This document shows, in pieces, positions 24,482 through 35,072 of a DNA stretch of 64,000 bases. The stretch's first letter is position 1; the number at the start of each line of letters is the position of its first letter. Origin of the DNA: Daedaleopsis sinensis (Eukaryota > Basidiomycota > Agaricomycetes > Polyporales > Polyporaceae); contig CM066300.1 of the NCBI GenBank assembly GCA_033807695.1, positions 3,286,001 to 3,350,000 on the forward strand, written 5' to 3'. The position numbers were made by a program, and so were the translations under genes. The notes under the pieces are model-generated. The model had not been told where the DNA came from and searched no databases. It saw only the letters and a program-made list of their open reading frames with translations.

Positions 24482-27233
24482 ATGACTACTATCCCTGCTC
24501 CGACCATCGTACTCCCCAAGGAGGAATGGCCAGATGCCGACTTCGACTTTCCCGATGGCGACCCTATCCATGCTTCGGACGCTGAGTCAGACAAGGAGGA
24601 GGACTGGGACATGGACATGGACTTGGGAAAGACTGGCGGTGCCAAGGCTCAACTCGTCCTTCAGGGCATCGCCGCAAGGTCAGGTCCGTCCAAGAATGCT
24701 TCCCAAGTGTTCGCAATCCGCCCACCACTCTCTCCGTCCTCACCCGAAGAAGACGAGGACGACGAAGGTGTGTCGACCATCAAGGTCGCCGCACTTCCCA
24801 AACCGTTTCCCATCAAAGCACCACCCAGTCCTATTGACGAGGACTTTGAGGACGGTTTCGCCTTTCCATCGGATCTTACCACTCTTTCTCTCCGACCATT
24901 ATCCATCGCACATCGCTCCTCCAAGTCATCCCTGGAATGGGGCGACAAGGACCAGACCTCGTCCTCACAATCTTCTGACGCTTACTCTACCTTCGGGTTC
25001 GCCGATAACTCACCATCATCCAATTACACATCGGCTTCCCTCCCGGAGACGGAGACAGATGAGGATGAAGAGGAAGAGGACATACTTGAGGGTCTGGACG
25101 TCCCAACGGGTCTCTTTGAGACTGGTCATGGCGCAAAGAAGCTCGGGAAGATTCTTGAGATGAAGAAGCATACTGCGTTCACTGACGACAGGGTGAAGGT
25201 CGTCAGTCCCGATCCTGAGGACGACTTCGAAATCGGGCTCGTTATTGACAATGACGTCGAGCTCAGTCCTAGTCGCCTCTTACAGAACGCTCAGACTGTC
25301 ATGCGATCCACTGCTTCCTCTCGCAGCAAGAGCGCACCAGCCAGACCTCCTGCCGCTCTTCGTCCTCCCTCGCGCATCAAGACCGACCGTGCAAAGTCCC
25401 CTAACAATCCCCCAATATCCTCCATGTCGCAGCTTCGTCGCATTACTGCCCCTCCCGCGTCTCCCCCGAGCAGGGTCGCACAGCCAGTCCGCTCGCAGAC
25501 GTACAGCCAAGCTGTCGCGTCTCCATCCACAATGACCTTCTTGGCCCCCAAGCCGGGAAGCCTACGTGTTCAGAAGTCAACCTCAGGATTGAAGCCCGCC
25601 TCGCCACCACAAACGAGAAGGTTAGGCCGCAAAGCCTCCTTACCCTCGTTGACAGAATCCAATCAAGCCCAGGCGTCAGGCTCTGGGTCGGGTTCTGCGG
25701 CTGCGGGCAACGGCCCCGTTGCACGTTATGAAACACCAACCGCGTCGTCCAGGGCAAAGGCGCAAACAGCTACAACTAGCCGATTGCATGGCTTGGAGTA
25801 CAATGTCCCGCCCACACGTCCTTCGACGCCATCATCCAATCCTGCGGCCTTGAGACTGACGATGCCAACCTCATCGTCTCGCATGAAAAGCCGCGCACCA
25901 ATATCCAACGTTTTCCCCACATCCGCTCCTCCTCTTACCGCTCCACTTGCACGTTCAACATCACCACTACCCCCCGCTCGCCCAGCATCTCGTCCTCCTT
26001 CTGCCGCCTCTTCAGCAGCCTCTGTGAAGTCAAGACACGCTTCTAGTTCAAGTCTGCCTAGTGCACCAAAGGTACTGAAGAAGCCAAAACGACAGCGCAC
26101 GTACGGCGACGGCACAGAGCTCGATGCCTTCGACGACCTTCCCACAGACCGTGAGAAGGAGGGACAGTATCGGGTACAGCCAAAAGGCTATGGGAACCGC
26201 ATACCGGGAGCTTCATATCCAAAGGCTTCTGACGCATCTGCCACGGGGACTATCCGGCGAAAAGCAAAACGCGACTTTTCCGGTAGCGGCAACGGTAAGC
26301 AACAATATGACATCTGCTCGAAGACGGCTCGCTGACATTGTGGACCCGGGCTTTGCCTTGTAGAATCGTCCAAAGCGTCAGGCCCGTCAAAGACGCTCAA
26401 GCGAACAAGTCGCATAGAGTTTCCCTCAAAGCCGACAGAACCGTTCAAACCCGAGCGACCCAAGGATGCGGACCTTAGTGCGAAGAAGAAAAGGCTTGCA
26501 TCCCCAGGAAACACAAGGAGGAAACCAACTCTGATTCGCAATCTAGGTGGCGCTGGTGCAGCTAAAGGTGATTACAATCACAATGTTCTACATGGTCAGA
26601 TACTGACACGCATGGCGTCTCCTAGTCGTTGGAGAGATGAAGTGGAACCCGACCACACTCCGATGGGAGGGTAACGATCAAGCTCTCCGTGATTTCGATG
26701 CTGCCTCAACACGACCAGCACTCATCACTCACCTCACGGGCTCTTCAATCGGCTCACCAGTAGGCTCGTTCGCCTCTGGTGCTCGCGTGGTTGGGAATAT
26801 GATCTTCGATCCCCAACGAATGTGCTGGATCTCCGCGCTAGACGAGGATGAGCTCGACGTGTTCGCAGACCTTGCGGATGACGAGGATGACGATTGGGAG
26901 GCACGCGGTGGCACGATTCGCGCAAGCCAACAAAACCAATCAGGATCGGTCGCTCCGTCCGACCAGTCGTCAAACTCGTCAACCTCGCGCGCCGAGGCGC
27001 CGAGTCCCGCACGGAGCCACACTCGGAGCATGTCTGAAAGCGAAAGCGATCGGTGCTCACGCGCGTCGATGGTCTGCGACGTCGACGACTCCTTCGTCGA
27101 GAAGTGCCGAGCGGCGGAAGAGCGACACCGCTCGGAGCTCAAGAACTGGCTCGCCGTCGGGCACGACGTGTTCGCCGAGCCCGACCGCTCGTATCTGTTC
27201 GAGATTCGTGCGCTCGCGACGCGGCAGTACTAG
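24482..27233 (+). CDS. Byr4/Bfa1-like septation-initiation/mitotic-exit regulator
   Basis: The product resembles Byr4/Bfa1, the scaffold that pairs with the Cdc16/Bub2 GAP to restrain the spindle-pole-body GTPase Spg1/Tem1. Exons 24482-26294, 26364-26567 and 26626-27233 give 874 residues. Most of the first 600 residues are Ser/Pro-rich and disordered with acidic patches. The C-terminal region carries the recognisable pair of repeats: KWNPxxxRWEGN at about 678-689 and GNMIFDPQRMCW at about 729-740. A conserved ERHRSELKNW helix lies near the end. The N-terminal EEWPDADFDFPDG block also fits the family. The ATG at 24482 is the first in frame. The ortholog call is by motif memory and is fairly strong; alternative names are possible. 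Confidence 0.75.
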
Positions 27234-28712
27234 TGTCCTCACCCACACGTACGGTACATACTCGCTCTCGAGCTCACGGACTCCCCCACCCCATCCCACA
27301 TCCCACTCGTCTTTGCTGGCAGAGGTGTATAGGACAATTGCTCTTACCGTTCTTCCTCCCATATGCACCCCTTGTTTTGCATAGCATGACTCTCGTTTTT
27401 CCTGCGGTTTCTCTTCGCACCCCCATGACGACCAGTAATGACTCTCGTTGACATACATACACCGTTTGATTTTGTCTATAGCTCAGCTGTCTCGCCCAGT
27501 TGTCCCGGTTTTTGCGTTGTTCGCTTTGTCGATATTGATACCGGCCCCATCCGCTCCCCCCTACCCGCTACCCCCGTCGCCCCTCTTCTGGTTCGCTGTG
27601 TTTACTTTGCTTCTCGTTTTCTTTGGATCGCTGACTCCCCTCGTTAAATAGCTAGCTAGTCTCTCGATGTGTATGAAGCCAATCAACCATGAATATACAA
27701 CCAATTATGCTGCATCCTCTTCAGCCTCCCTACATTGTGCATATGCATTGTGCGCATGCTCGGGGCAACATCAAGTTAATCGGTACCTCCGGCAATTTCA
27801 CGCGAGCACACGGCGCAGTGCGATTAAGGCCACTTTAGATTTGGTCGCCGAAACTATCAGCTATCATTTGCGCTGTCTGCTACGCGTACCATACGTATAT
27901 CGAGGACTCTGAGGACAAAGAGAGAGAGGTAAAGACACGATCAAACTAGCCATCGAGACAGTGGCGCTAGCCATAGGAGAGGCGCGACAAAAATACATAG
28001 TCTTTCGAGCGACAAGACAATATTTCGCGATACGAATATAGATTGGAAGAGCGTTCTGTGGGGAGGCGGCACCCGCCTCGCGCTCCGGCCGAGCAACATC
28101 GGGACGGGGCGGACGAGAGGGAGGGCTATGGGGTGGACGCGGGGTGAAGGGTGAACCAAGTAAGGTAGACAAGGCGATAAATACGCGAATCGGAACGAAG
28201 AACCTCGGGTTCCATGGCCTACAGTGAGGACAGGAACAGTCAGGGAGGGGGAGGGAGGAGACGGGCGATTAATGGGACGACATCTACGATAATCCTAGAA
28301 GTACACGTAGGAACACAGGTGAGATTGCATAGAGGACGCAGCGGCGGTGGTCCGGCGGGCGGCAGCCTGCGCTGCAGACCCGGACGGTACGACGGGGCGG
28401 CTGGTAGCCGTGCGAGAGCCTGCGTCTTGGGTGGGACCAAGCAAGATGCACGACGAGATAAAGAGGCATAGCGATGGAGACAACGCGACGACAGCAACAA
28501 AGCGATATAGACGACGTACAGATGGAATGGGAGATTAGACGCGGTCGCATAGGAATGGCCCTGTCGGTCTCGTAGAATGACGTTCTGGAAGTGGTGAGGC
28601 GACAGGTGCGACAGATTGCGTCGGTCCCTGTATCCTAAAAGCATCGGAGGAGAGCATGTCGAGAGAAGACAGAGCTGGAATAGGACAGAAGATTGCGCGA
28701 CGAAGGCACGAC
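27234..28712. other. Intergenic region between convergent genes
   Basis: This 1.48-kb gap between two convergent stops is longer than most 3' UTR spacings in the window. It holds T-rich and then AG-rich stretches and several short frames, none with splice-consistent extension or recognisable protein. I see no gene. Confidence 0.5.
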
Positions 28713-31088
28713 TTAGTCGCGGCCGCTGATGGTCTTGCGTCGTTTCTTGGGCTGCTGGTCTTGCATTTCGCAGTCCCCATCAACGCTGTACAAGAGCTCG
28801 CTGCGCGATGTCTTCCGGCTCATCTTGAATGGACTTCCCATGGCAGTCACCCCCACTTCTCCTTCTCCCCGATGCTCAGAGTGGCTGTGCTTTCGCCTGC
28901 GGGACTTCTTGTCTAGCACCGCATCCATAAGCCCGATGGAGCTCTTCTGGCCGCTAGAACTGATGCTCGTATTCGCACTGGCACTACCGGCATTGGATGC
29001 GCTCCTACCACGCCCACGATCGTTTGACAGGGAGGGGCTTTGCGCTTTGTGGGGCTGCGAGAGGCTGCTCAAACTGAAACTGCCGCTGAGGCTGGTAGGA
29101 GGAAACTTGTGAGGTTCCCCGTCCCCGCGTGCGCTGGGACTAGCTCCCGGATTGAAGAGGTCGCGCCACGAGGTCACAGAACGGTATGGCTTCGAGAAGG
29201 ACGATATGTATGGTTCGGCGATTGCAACCTCGTCTTCAAGCTCCATGCTTACGTCTGGTGTGGCTACAACGGAGCTCGCGGACGGGCCGGATGAAGAAAC
29301 TCCTTCTTCAGAGAACGGGGGCAGCAATGGAGTGAAGGGAATGCTCTGCATCTTTGGGGATGGTGATAGACTGTCCCTGCGACCGCGACTGCCTGTGCTA
29401 GGACCGGCGGAAAGGCAAGGGATGGGACTAGAGTCGGGACCTTTGGGTGGTGATACAATCCCATTGATGAACATCTTCGTTCGAGGAGTGAACTGCGCCG
29501 TCGGAATCGGAGACGGAGGGATCAAGCTACCAACAGACCAGGTGAAGTGGTCATTCTTTAACCCCTCACTATTTGCTTGTACGCGGTAAGGCGTAGAGGT
29601 TGACAAGGGAGGCGAGGGATTGTCCAACGACTCGCCGGGTGCCGATCCGCTCTCGATCCAGTCTTGCATGTATTCCTCGAGCTCAGAGGGAGCTGAAAGT
29701 AGATCTCGTCCAGGGGTTTCCATGAGGTTGCTACTCAACACCTTGCCCGGTGTCAATAGGGCCGCCCATCCGGGCTCGTCCAATCGGGATTGAATGGAGT
29801 CACCCTCAGCTGATTCAGAGAATAGTCTGCGAGGCGACACAGCCAATGCGGATTTTCGAGGAGGGCTGAAAATACTGCGCTTCTGGCGTTCGCTAGCGGG
29901 AACAAGGACGATGGGGCTGACATCGAGGCCACGAACATTTGGACTCGCCTCGCCGCGGGCAAGCATCGCAAGTGTGTAGTCGCGAGCCTTGTGACCAACT
30001 TTGGGACTGAACCGCCATATCTGCTTAGATGGCATACGAGCAGGTGAATGCCGGAACGCAGGGGTCATGAGAGGATTGTAAGGCGATTCAGGAGGAACGA
30101 CGATGCTGTACGACGGAGCATGTGAGTCGGAGGGACCGGGGGTTTGGGGAGGAGTGCTAGAAAAAGAGGGGCCCTCGACGAAAGGAAGCTCCTCCTCGCC
30201 AAGATGAGCGTCGTCTGCAGTGTTCTCGTGGGTATGAGTGGCGGTCAAAGGTTCCGCTGGGGGAGCACCCGGTCCGAAAGTAGATGCTTCGACTTCCATA
30301 GATTTAGCGCGACGGGGGGCTTTGGGGGCAGGTCGATTACCAGCCACCTTCTCCGCAGACTTGGAAGAAGAAGAGGCCTTGTTCTCCTCTAGGGATAGTG
30401 AGGATAGAATTAGATTGTAGGGACGTGCGTGAGAAGGACAAGACTTACTGTTCGAACTTCTACCACCGCGTCCGCCCGCAGGACGATCGTTGGTGTCACG
30501 GCGGTTGGCCATCGCTATCTTATGCTTCTCGTATACGTGCCGCCTCCACATAGACTTCGCATTCACCCCAGAATACGATCGGCGACACAGAGTGCACCGC
30601 AGGCGAGGTCCCTCACCCTCCTTCCATTCCTTCATATCCTTTTTCTTGGCTGGACACCACCCGCGGGGCGGCTCGAGCTGAGGGGGATAGCCAACAGCGT
30701 TGGGACCAATGAAGTCATCGACATAGAGAAACCAGTTAGGATTTGCCGCGAGGTCACTGAAGGAGAGCCCGGTCTTGCGCTCGGAGGAACCGGGAAAGTC
30801 GGTGAACGGCGCGCGGATGAAAACAGCATCGGGATCGCCGGGCACTGGATCCGCGTTGACCGCTGGAGGATTGTTGGGATTGGCTTGCTGTTGTGTAACG
30901 GGCTGCATGCCGGGAGGAGCGGCGGCGAAAACGGCAGCAGCCGTCGGTATTTCGGGATTATATGAGGTGGAATTATTCGCCGCGTTGTCGAATCGAAGGG
31001 ATGCCATAGCGTCCTCCATGAAGGAAGGGTTGCTCGGGTGAGAATGGGGAAAGAGTAGGTCCGAAGACGATGACGGCTGACCGGCCAT
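28713..31088 (-). CDS. Zinc-finger (C2H2/BED-like) domain protein, function unknown
   Basis: Two minus-strand exons, 31088-30449 and 30388-28713, give 771 residues. A single finger sits at about 165-189, C165-x2-C168-x15-H184-x4-H189, preceded by a Trp-Pro-rich segment (NPNWFLYVDDFIG, GWCPAKKKD) and followed by a basic stretch; this suggests DNA or chromatin binding. The remainder is Ser/Pro-rich. The C-terminus has several basic clusters, including KKRRK, consistent with nuclear entry. The intron (30448-30389) is 60 nt, stop-free and a multiple of three, so its retention would add 20 residues; the GTAAGT donor and CCTAG acceptor argue that it is spliced. I do not recognise a named family. 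Confidence 0.72.
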   Translation of the reverse strand: MAGQPSSSSDLLFPHSHPSNPSFMEDAMASLRFDNAANNSTSYNPEIPTAAAVFAAAPPGMQPVTQQQANPNNPPAVNADPVPGDPDAVFIRAPFTDFPGSSERKTGLSFSDLAANPNWFLYVDDFIGPNAVGYPPQLEPPRGWCPAKKKDMKEWKEGEGPRLRCTLCRRSYSGVNAKSMWRRHVYEKHKIAMANRRDTNDRPAGGRGGRSSNSKSCPSHARPYNLILSSLSLEENKASSSSKSAEKVAGNRPAPKAPRRAKSMEVEASTFGPGAPPAEPLTATHTHENTADDAHLGEEELPFVEGPSFSSTPPQTPGPSDSHAPSYSIVVPPESPYNPLMTPAFRHSPARMPSKQIWRFSPKVGHKARDYTLAMLARGEASPNVRGLDVSPIVLVPASERQKRSIFSPPRKSALAVSPRRLFSESAEGDSIQSRLDEPGWAALLTPGKVLSSNLMETPGRDLLSAPSELEEYMQDWIESGSAPGESLDNPSPPLSTSTPYRVQANSEGLKNDHFTWSVGSLIPPSPIPTAQFTPRTKMFINGIVSPPKGPDSSPIPCLSAGPSTGSRGRRDSLSPSPKMQSIPFTPLLPPFSEEGVSSSGPSASSVVATPDVSMELEDEVAIAEPYISSFSKPYRSVTSWRDLFNPGASPSARGDGEPHKFPPTSLSGSFSLSSLSQPHKAQSPSLSNDRGRGRSASNAGSASANTSISSSGQKSSIGLMDAVLDKKSRRRKHSHSEHRGEGEVGVTAMGSPFKMSRKTSRSELLYSVDGDCEMQDQQPKKRRKTISGRD

Positions 31089-31658
31089 CGTTAGGAGTGA
31101 GGTGTAGCTGATACCGGAAGGTCAGGGAGCGCGAAGGGATACGGTAAGGACTATCTGACCTCAACGTCGTGCGAGATGTAAAGATAGCGGGCGGCGGGGA
31201 CAGCTACGACGGGTTGGCGGGGAAAGAGGGCGGGAGAGGGCGGGGAGGAGGGGCGGGAGGAGGGGAAGAGACGGAGGGGGGCCACGATGGCAGGAGCAAA
31301 GAGAGGAATGGCGGGAAGCGACCCTGTAGCAACAATAGCCGAACACGCGCATCACCACTTGCTTGATTTGGCACTAACAAGCAGAGACGCGTCCCTCACG
31401 TGATCGAGTACTCTCGCGTCAATTCGCACGACTCTCAACCTCTGCCTCGTGCTATAATCATATATGGGCATCCGTGTTTTGAGCGGGGAACGTTGATATG
31501 CAGTTCAGCTTCTCGAGGCTCCGTACATATGTATTCTACTGCAATACATAGCTACGAGACTGTAGGCGAACAACACCGGCCCAGCACAGCCATCCAATGA
31601 TGTCACACTCAGGCTGGCATACTACCTAGACTACTAGCTACAGAGAGCTACAGCCTCC
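31089..31658. other. Intergenic region
   Basis: These 570 bases lie between the start of the zinc-finger gene and the 3' end of the TMEM256-like gene, both on the minus strand. The part near 31210-31280 is strongly G-rich on the plus strand. No gene is seen. Confidence 0.55.
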
Positions 31659-32377
31659 TTAGAAAGCGAGGGCAATGTAGCTACACATGTCGATAAGCTG
31701 CGTGCATACAACTGAGTCACTTGGGTGTAAAACTCACCCAGCGATCATAATTGAGCCTCCTATCGGTGTTATGGGACCCATCCACTTGAACCTGATCGGC
31801 CGCCGGGTCACACATCGTCAGCTCTCTCCAGCCGCAACTTGTGTCACACCCACCGGTCGCGCGCCAGAACCAACGCCATGATGCTTCCGGAGAAGATCAC
31901 GCTCCCGAGAGCGATTGCCGGCCCAGCAAATCTATGCAATGAAAAGCGGGGGTGAAGAGATACAGCCAAGAGAGCTATCCCATTGTAGATCTGTACCATA
32001 CACCAGTGAGTATCGAGAGCGTTTGAGAAGAAAACACAGCAAAAGTCATGTGGTTCGAATAGGAATCATCGAGCAACAGAAGGAAGCTATTGTAACACGA
32101 TCCAAAGAAGTGACACTTACCGCGTAACTCGAAGCGGTCTGCCAAGCACGCACGCTTTCCGGAGTAATTCCCTTCCTCTGCTGCAGCCCATGAGTACCGA
32201 AGGCCCCAGTGACGACTCCAAGAGCCGCTTGTACCGATACCCGACGTCAGTAGTCGATACTGATATCCCAGAGGATTCGTCACCTAGCAGAGCACCGGTC
32301 CTCCATAACAGCCTAGGGCCGGGGAATACGCCAGCAAGACGAGGAAGGAGGGGACTAGTTGAAGTCGGCTGCGACAT
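31659..32377 (-). CDS. TMEM256/DUF423 family small membrane protein
   Basis: This small multi-pass membrane protein is easy to miss because no exon exceeds 137 nt. Exons 32377-32284, 32227-32121, 31990-31854, 31791-31738 and 31680-31659 join in phase to 137 residues. The family core is continuous across the junctions: GVVTGAFGTHGL, then SVRAWQTASSYA, YNGIALLAVSLHPRF, FAGPAIALGSVIFSGSIMAL, and the ending MGPITPIGGSIMIAGYIALAF. About four transmembrane helices are expected. Members are often placed in mitochondrial or plasma membranes, but no biochemical role is firmly known. Frame and stop close exactly. The identification is strong, the function unknown. Confidence 0.9.
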
Positions 32378-33408
32378 GATGTACTTGTAGCTGGCTAAGT
32401 AGCGGTAGTAGTTTCGTCCACGGTGATACCTGGGCGCTCGGCAGTCGCGCCCGAGTCTCCCCGGACGTTCAGTATGTGCTGAAAATGGTCGCATCCTCCG
32501 AATGGAGTCTTTCTGCGGCGCTACCACTAACAGTCCTTCTGCACGACATTCTCGTCTTCTAAACCCTAGACAAGAGCCTGAGCGCTGTTCCTATTCCTCT
32601 ATGACCTGAGTGTTACTTATAACTTCAGTACCCAGAGTACAAATCCAACCATCCTTCAACGTTTTATGCTCAGGGCTGCGACAATGCTCCGGTATTGAAC
32701 GTTGAACGTTGAGAAGTATACGCGGTACAAGACCACGTATTTATCTTAGGAGCGCTCTATGTTGCTCTCCTCGTCAGTAGCGCTTTCCTGCGTCCACCCA
32801 CACTGTACAGCGACTGACTTTGTGCCTGAAGGACCTCCTTATGTTGTTGGTCAATGGCCTCTGACTTATGATAGGTGTCAATAACTCGGTAACAAGCAAC
32901 TCCCGACGCTTGTATACCGCGGCACCTTTTTTTCTGTGGCGCGGGACGGCGGCGGCGTATCTCTGCGCCGTAGGCTGGTACCTCGAACCACAGGCGGGGG
33001 CCGCAAGGGATCTTCGACAAAACTGTTGCGCAGTCTTTTGTAAACAGTGTCTGTGCCGTTGTCGCGTCCGCACATGCATGAATGCATGATGACCCGGCCG
33101 CGTTAGAGCTGCGCGCACGATTACAAGGCGTCCGTTGCTCCGAGCCTCTTCGTGTCTCCGGTCTGGCGTTGCCTCCGGGATCATTTCATTGGCCCTCCGT
33201 CGGTCTGGACTCTGGCCAGTCTCCGAGGAGTAGTGCGAGCCCGGACGCGCGCCAGGGGGGAGTGGTGAGATTATATTGGAAGGTGCTTGCGCACACGAGT
33301 CGAGACACAACGACATCACAGAATATCGCGTTGTTATCCCCGCCTTCGTCCCCCTTCTCGTTTCCCTCTCGTTTCCCTCTCTCTCTTTTCCTCTCTTGGT
33401 TCTAGGGC
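32378..33408. other. Divergent intergenic region
   Basis: This 1.03-kb region separates the TMEM256-like gene (minus) from the BTB gene (plus). It contains an open minus-strand frame at 32774-33319 without recognisable protein features. The stretch before 33408 is CT-rich like a promoter or leader. Confidence 0.5.
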
Positions 33409-34772
33409 ATGGACTACTTCGGTCTTCCTCTAATCCCTCAGTGTCAAACTACATCTACCCAGGCTGCCAGCAGGTCTGCCGGCCTTATACCCTCCGAGTC
33501 GCCACGTACTCAGCATGCGGTGATTGCATTAGAGGATGGACAGGGTGACTCTCGGACACCGGTACGTCCAGTGTGCAATATTTTGCTCCTATCCAGCCGC
33601 TAGAAGGCTAGTTCCGACTCTGCTCACGCACCCCTGCTGGCCTGTAGGTCGGTACCCCGTTGGACCGTCCTGGTGAGATCTCGATCTCCACTGCATTCCA
33701 CGCTGCACTATCAGTAGATGGCTCCAACACCCCCGACCTTATACTGGTCTCAACCGATGGAGTCCATTTCTATGTCCATCGAACGCGTCTACTCGACGTA
33801 TCCACCAATCGCATGGGCAACCTCATCCCCCCCGATCCTACAACTCCCGAATCCCTCGCAACGCCCTTGACCCTCCAGATCCCCCACCCATCCCACGTCA
33901 CCAACGTTATTCTCCACGTCATATATGGCTTATCCTGCGCCCAATACCTCCCGACACTAGAAGTAGTCGAGGCCGCCATCGACGCTCTTCATCTTCTCTA
34001 CGGCGTGTCTATCACGGCCGTCGCTGCACCACAGATGCCGTTATTTCAGTTGCTCCTCTCATTTGCACCTCTCCGCCCTCTTGAGGCTTACGCACTTGCG
34101 GCGCATTACTCCCTGGAGGAGCTATGTGTGGCTATCTCCTCCCATCTACTCGCCTACGATCTCGCGCGGCTAACAGATCGCGTGGCGCAAAGAATGGGGC
34201 CACTGTATCTCAAGCGGCTCTTCCTTCTTCATCAAAATAGGCTCACGGAGCTGCGGATCATACTGTCGAAGGCTCCCAGCATGCACCGTCCTGCTTTGGG
34301 GTGCAGTGAGCAGACGCAGCAGCAGTTGACGCGGGCATGGGCATTTGCGGTGGCGCAGTTGGTGTGGGATGTCTTACCAAGTAAGTGTCTTCTCTTGTCC
34401 GAGGGGAAGGTATAAGATGCGCATCGGATTCATAGGTGTCTCGACGAGTGTGTTGCGGGCATTGTTAGAGCCCATTGGCGAAACTATCGACTGTCCGTTC
34501 TGTATTGCGGCGCTACAGCAGCGGGTTCAGGAGGTGGTGTACGAGTGGGCAGCAGTGAAGGTTCGTTTTCGCATATGATGCGCTTCGACTTGTATATCTG
34601 ACAGATGATCTACTCCCTGCTAGAGAACAATTTAATATGCTCAGTACACCATTGCAGACACCCTTACAAGCATCTCCCACTCGACAAAATCGTCGAACTT
34701 GATATAGAGGAATATGGAGTGCTTTCTTCATATATTGCATTCCTATATCGTGCTGTGCTCGCTCTCAAATAG
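33409..34772 (+). CDS. BTB/POZ domain protein
   Basis: Exons 33409-33561, 33648-34380, 34436-34560 and 34605-34772 give 392 residues. Residues about 68-170 form a BTB/POZ-like fold, beginning with the typical pattern PDLILVSTDGVHFYVHRTRL and followed by predicted helices containing HVIYGL and LHLLYGV. The C-terminal half is helical and has a Cys pair in DCPFC and a CSVHHCRHPY segment, possibly metal binding. Agaricomycetes carry large expanded BTB families of this style, usually thought to be protein-interaction or ubiquitin-ligase adaptors; the partner here is unknown. The last exon is the least certain. The assignment rests on the BTB-like start pattern. Confidence 0.7.
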
Positions 34773-35072
34773 TGTCTCCGGATTCACTTCTAATCCTTAC
34801 ATCAATTATTGCAACACATCGATATCCTTGCGCTTCAAGCACCGAGAGGAGCTCGAAGAAATACTTTGATTTGTTGATGTGGACTTCGTTGCACAAGCGC
34901 CCTTCCGAATACTTTGCCGAAGCGACCAGGCGTTGAGTGACCGATTTGGCAATGACCACGTGAGCGAATGCGATCAGCGATTTTTGCGAAGCGCCTTGGA
35001 GCGCCTTGAGTTCTGCAGCGAGCGGCTGCCGCTCCCGTCCTACTTTCGCCCCTCCTCACCTCCTTGCCAGCC
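34773..35072. other. Intergenic region BTB-SPB1
   Basis: These 300 bases contain the BTB 3' end and the SPB1 promoter. No distinct element is recognised. Confidence 0.5.

Noticed and set aside
28719..28726. GCGGCCGC palindrome as a possible regulatory site
   Set aside because: It falls in the last codons of the zinc-finger gene and is explained by coding sequence.
32774..33319. 181-residue minus-strand frame upstream of the BTB gene
   Set aside because: No recognisable domain or splice-consistent extension, and composition is Arg/His/Pro-rich; treated as chance.
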